Shown: in pieces, positions 61,281-64,000 of the stretch
How the letters are laid out: each line of letters opens with the position of its first letter
How positions within the stretch are numbered: position 1 is the stretch's first letter
Assembly (NCBI RefSeq): GCF_000013565.1
Contig: NC_007802.1
Span: 806,001 to 870,000, forward strand
Direction: 5' to 3'
DNA length: 64,000 bases
Source of the DNA: Jannaschia sp. CCS1
GTDB taxonomy: Bacteria; Pseudomonadota; Alphaproteobacteria; Rhodobacterales; Rhodobacteraceae
Translations under genes and position numbers: made by a program
Notes under the pieces: model-generated
The model's input: the letters and a program-made list of their open reading frames with translations, nothing else
The model's database searches: none
What the model was told of the DNA's origin: nothing

Positions 61281-63299
61281 ATGACCAATGCGCTGCTCGA
61301 CACCTGGGATACGCCGTTTGAGATGCCACCGTTCGCGCGGATCAGCGACGCGGATTTCGGCCCCGCGCTGGATGCGGCGTTGGACGAGGGCCGCGCAAGG
61401 GTGGCGGCGATTGCCGAGCAGTCCGAGGCGCCGACATTTGCCAATACCGTCGACGCGTTGGAATTGGCGGATGAGGTGCTGGACCGGGTCGCAGGCGTGT
61501 TTTTCAACCTCGCCGGGGCCGATGCGACGCCTGAGCGCGAGGCATTGCAACGCGATTATGCGCCGAAGTTTGCGGCGTATTCGTCGGAAATCACCAACAA
61601 TACCAAACTTTTCGCGCGGATAGACGCGCTTTGGGAAAACCGCGATGCGCTGTCATTGAGTGAGGAGCAGGCCCGCGTCCTGCACCTGACGCATCGATCT
61701 TTCGTGCGCTCGGGCGCGGCGGTCAGAGGCGCGGACGGAGAGCGCCTGACCGAGGTCAAATCGCGCCTCGCCGTGTTGGGCACGCAGTTCATGCAGAACC
61801 TTCTGGCCGATGAGCGGGCGTGGTTCATGGACCTGTCTGAGGCGGACCTTGAAGGCCTTCCGGATTTCGTCATCGACGCCGCCCGTACGGCGGGCGAAGA
61901 GAAGGGCGCAGACGGTCCGGTCCTGACGCTATCGCGGTCGTTGATCGTGCCGTTTTTGCAGTTCTCGCCCCGGCGGGATCTGCGCGAAAGGGCGTATCGG
62001 GCCTGGGCCGCGCGTGGGGCAAACGGCGGTGAGACTGACAATCTGGGCATCGCGGCCGAGACGCTTGCGTTGCGCGAAGAACGGGCCAAGCTGCTGGGGT
62101 ACAAGGATTTCGCGGCCTTCAAGTTGGAAACTGAAATGGCCGGATCGGCTGATAAAGTCCGCAATCTGTTGATGGCCGTGTGGGAGCCCGCGAAGGCGCA
62201 GGCAGAGGCGGATGCCGACAAGCTGACCGCGATGATGGCCAAGGACGGGGTGAACGGCCCGTTGGAGCCTTGGGACTGGCGCTATTATTCCGAAAAGCGC
62301 CGCAAGGCGGAGCATGATCTGGATGAGGCGGCGTTGAAGCCTTACCTGAGCCTTGAGGCAATGATCAACGCTGCCTTTGATTGCGCGACACGGCTGTTCG
62401 GGTTGGAGTTCAAAGCGCTCGATATCCCCCTCTACCACGCCGATGCCCGCGCGTGGGAAGTCACGCGGGACGGAAATCATGTCGCTGTTTTCATTGGTGA
62501 TTACTTCGCGCGCGGATCAAAGCGGTCGGGCGCGTGGTGCTCGGCCATGCGGTCGCAAAAGAAGCTGGGTGGCGACACGCGACCCATCGTTGTGAACGTC
62601 TGCAACTTCGCCAAGGGCGACCCGGCGCTGCTGTCCTATGACGACGCGCGCACGCTGTTTCACGAGTTCGGCCACGCCCTGCACCAGATGCTGTCGGACG
62701 TGACCTATGGCTCCATCTCCGGCACGTCTGTGGCGCGGGATTTTGTGGAACTGCCAAGCCAGCTGTATGAACATTGGCTGGAAGTGCCTGAAGTCCTTGA
62801 AACTTTCGCCACCCACGTGGAGACCGGCGAGCCGATGCCAAAGGCGTTGTTGGAGCGTCTTCTGGCGGCGCAGACCTATGATATGGGATTCTCGACGGTG
62901 GAATATGTCGCGTCGGCCCTTGTGGATCTGGACTTCCACGACGGGGCAGCACCCGCTGATCCGATGGCCGCACAAAAGGCGACGCTGGAGCGTCTGGGAA
63001 TGCCCCACGCGATCGAGATGCGCCACCGCACGCCGCAATTTGCCCATGTGTTTGCGGGCGATGGCTATTCCAGCGGCTACTACAGCTACATGTGGTCGGA
63101 GGTGATGGATGCCGACGCGTTTGCAGCGTTTGAGGAGGCGGGCGGGCCGTTTGATCCGGCGTTGGCCAAGTCTCTGGAAGATAACATCCTGTCCGCCGGT
63201 GGCAGCCAGGAGGCGGACATTCTTTACACCGCATTCCGGGGGCGGATGCCGGGAGTTGAAGCACTTCTGAAAGGGCGCGGTTTGGACCGGGTTGCCTGA
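61281..63299 (+). CDS. M3 family metallopeptidase (oligopeptidase A / dipeptidyl carboxypeptidase-like)
   Basis: A 672-residue thimet-oligopeptidase-type enzyme with the zinc motif HEFGH at 461-465 and the downstream EYVASALVDLDFH segment, plus RHRTPQFAHVFAGDGYSSGY near the C-terminus. It has no signal peptide, so it probably degrades short peptides in the cytoplasm. AAGGAG at 61268-61273 is seven bases before the ATG at 61281 and too close to the ATG at 61275, so the later start is used. Prl/oligopeptidase A and Dcp cannot be told apart with confidence here. Confidence 0.9.
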   Translation: MTNALLDTWDTPFEMPPFARISDADFGPALDAALDEGRARVAAIAEQSEAPTFANTVDALELADEVLDRVAGVFFNLAGADATPEREALQRDYAPKFAAYSSEITNNTKLFARIDALWENRDALSLSEEQARVLHLTHRSFVRSGAAVRGADGERLTEVKSRLAVLGTQFMQNLLADERAWFMDLSEADLEGLPDFVIDAARTAGEEKGADGPVLTLSRSLIVPFLQFSPRRDLRERAYRAWAARGANGGETDNLGIAAETLALREERAKLLGYKDFAAFKLETEMAGSADKVRNLLMAVWEPAKAQAEADADKLTAMMAKDGVNGPLEPWDWRYYSEKRRKAEHDLDEAALKPYLSLEAMINAAFDCATRLFGLEFKALDIPLYHADARAWEVTRDGNHVAVFIGDYFARGSKRSGAWCSAMRSQKKLGGDTRPIVVNVCNFAKGDPALLSYDDARTLFHEFGHALHQMLSDVTYGSISGTSVARDFVELPSQLYEHWLEVPEVLETFATHVETGEPMPKALLERLLAAQTYDMGFSTVEYVASALVDLDFHDGAAPADPMAAQKATLERLGMPHAIEMRHRTPQFAHVFAGDGYSSGYYSYMWSEVMDADAFAAFEEAGGPFDPALAKSLEDNILSAGGSQEADILYTAFRGRMPGVEALLKGRGLDRVA

Positions 63300-63324
63300 C
63301 CAAAATCGCGCATGGGGTATATCA

Positions 63325-63747
63325 ATGGTGCATCAATTTGCGATTGCCCTGATCGTGGGCGCCGCATTGCCCGGGCCGGTCGCTGCTCAAACTGATCCCT
63401 ACGCGACCTTCCTGGAGGAGGTCGCCCAGGGCGATGGCGGCGCGTGCCGTCGCCTGATGGTTCAGCAGCGGGTCGACAATTGGTACGGGCCGTCGGTGTC
63501 GGAGGCGTTCGCGTCGGTGGAAGAGATCATGGCCGACATCACCGGCGGGCCGGAGTTCCGGGACATCGGGTGCAACCGGGACTTTCGCGATGCCTTTGTC
63601 GACTGCTCCAGCATTGACGATCCGCGCTTGGCGCATATCGTCCCACGCGGTGTCAGGGCCGCCACGATGCCTGAGCAGATCGCCCTGATGCGGGCGTGTC
63701 TGGACCTGGTGACGGCGACCGGAGAGAAACCCGGAAGTCTCCGTTAA
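63325..63747 (+). CDS. Small exported protein of unknown function
   Basis: A 140-residue protein with a signal peptide MVHQFAIALIVGAALPGPVA cleaved near AA-QT. The mature part has four cysteines (in GGACRRLM, DIGCNRDF, FVDCSSID and MRACLDLV), which could form two disulfides in the periplasm. I recognise no family. It starts 25 bases after the M3 peptidase gene and may be co-transcribed. Its stop overlaps the convergent SH3-domain gene by four bases. Confidence 0.65.
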   Translation: MVHQFAIALIVGAALPGPVAAQTDPYATFLEEVAQGDGGACRRLMVQQRVDNWYGPSVSEAFASVEEIMADITGGPEFRDIGCNRDFRDAFVDCSSIDDPRLAHIVPRGVRAATMPEQIALMRACLDLVTATGEKPGSLR

Positions 63748-64000
63748 TCGAAGACCTCGTCGGGATCGACGCCCCATAGCGCGCTGGCATCGACCCAGCC
63801 CGCGAAGCCGCCCACTTCCAGGCGGCACCATCCCGGAATGCACTCATCCAGATGACCGGTGACACCCATTTCGGCATGGGCCCGGATATTGGAGGCGGCA
63901 TCGGGGCGCGCATGAAGCGGCAGCATGTCCGTCTCCACAATGGCCGAGCGATTGCCCGACAGCAGCGAATAATGCATCCACCCGCCCGCGCCGTCGCGGT
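63744..64000 (-). CDS. SH3-like domain protein (3' part only)
   Basis: The gene enters from the right edge; 85 codons plus the stop are visible, and an internal ATG at 63977 is probably not the start. The sequence reads WMHYSLLSGNRSAIVETDML, then GWCRLEVGGFAGWVDASALW, which are two SH3-like repeats of the COG3807 type. Such proteins are usually exported and may bind peptidoglycan. The N-terminus and any signal peptide are outside the window. Confidence 0.7.
   Translation of the reverse strand, partial: RDGAGGWMHYSLLSGNRSAIVETDMLPLHARPDAASNIRAHAEMGVTGHLDECIPGWCRLEVGGFAGWVDASALWGVDPDEVFD

Noticed and set aside
1-64000. CRISPR arrays, rRNA genes, prophage or integrase modules
   Set aside because: No regularly spaced repeats, no rRNA-like sequence, and no phage structural or integrase gene was found; the only mobile-element trace is the IS1182-type relic near 36 kb.

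Overview
The window is about 62 % GC by eye and reads as a chromosomal segment of a marine-type alphaproteobacterium of the Rhodobacterales (Roseobacter-like). Supporting signs are the ectoine-degradation genes at the left edge, an RpoHII-type heat-shock sigma factor behind an RpoE-like promoter, sequences resembling CtrA sites, TRAP and ABC importers in quantity, the coaBC-dut and lpoA-rsmI-yraN-gshB blocks, and short gene-end repeats of a kind I remember from Rhodobacteraceae genomes. No rRNA, tRNA or CRISPR array was found.

Layout. 1-1843: divergent ectoine catabolism genes (partial doeA, doeD/atf). 1971-6544: a HemG-like flavodoxin, then a tight cassette of two zinc-ribbon DUF4178 proteins, a one-helix protein, a DUF350 membrane protein and a membrane-anchored spermidine-synthase-like enzyme; this is the least explained conserved-looking system here. 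6931-12915 (minus): a BMP-type nucleoside/purine ABC importer whose operon has two LysE/RhtB exporters between its permease genes. 13095-18784 (minus): housekeeping genes (rimI, tsaB, GFA protein, nifU, an NDH-2/cyclic-nucleotide-domain fusion, uspA, ilvE-like and a small ORF behind a perfect CtrA-type motif).

19338-27134: a catabolic island with FAH hydrolase, DctPQM TRAP transporter, class II aldolase, a two-subunit molybdenum hydroxylase and a GntR regulator. 27411-28855: DUF6194 protein, WYL regulator and a small alpha/beta-barrel protein beside a perfect 14-bp inverted repeat. 29022-35604: ROK regulator, M20 hydrolase, sugar-type ABC importer and YhfX-like PLP enzyme, followed by remnants of nagB and an IS1182-type transposase. 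36206-39560: LysR regulator divergent from DUF2798, aldo/keto reductase and MFS genes. 39600-41900 is a graveyard of two LysR relics and a sulfotransferase relic, with one intact VOC protein.

42001-63747: core genome again, with trpS, a rhomboid-like protein lacking catalytic residues, murJ, glnD, an LpoA-like lipoprotein, rsmI, yraN, gshB, comM, a GST, cobC, cobU, rpoH, coaBC, dut, a membrane-anchored MoeB/ThiF protein, an amino-acid ABC binding protein plus permease without ATPase, an M3 peptidase and a small exported protein. A partial SH3-domain gene runs off the right edge. Accessory, plausibly acquired material is concentrated between about 19 and 42 kb, and decay is strongest from 35.6 to 41.9 kb.
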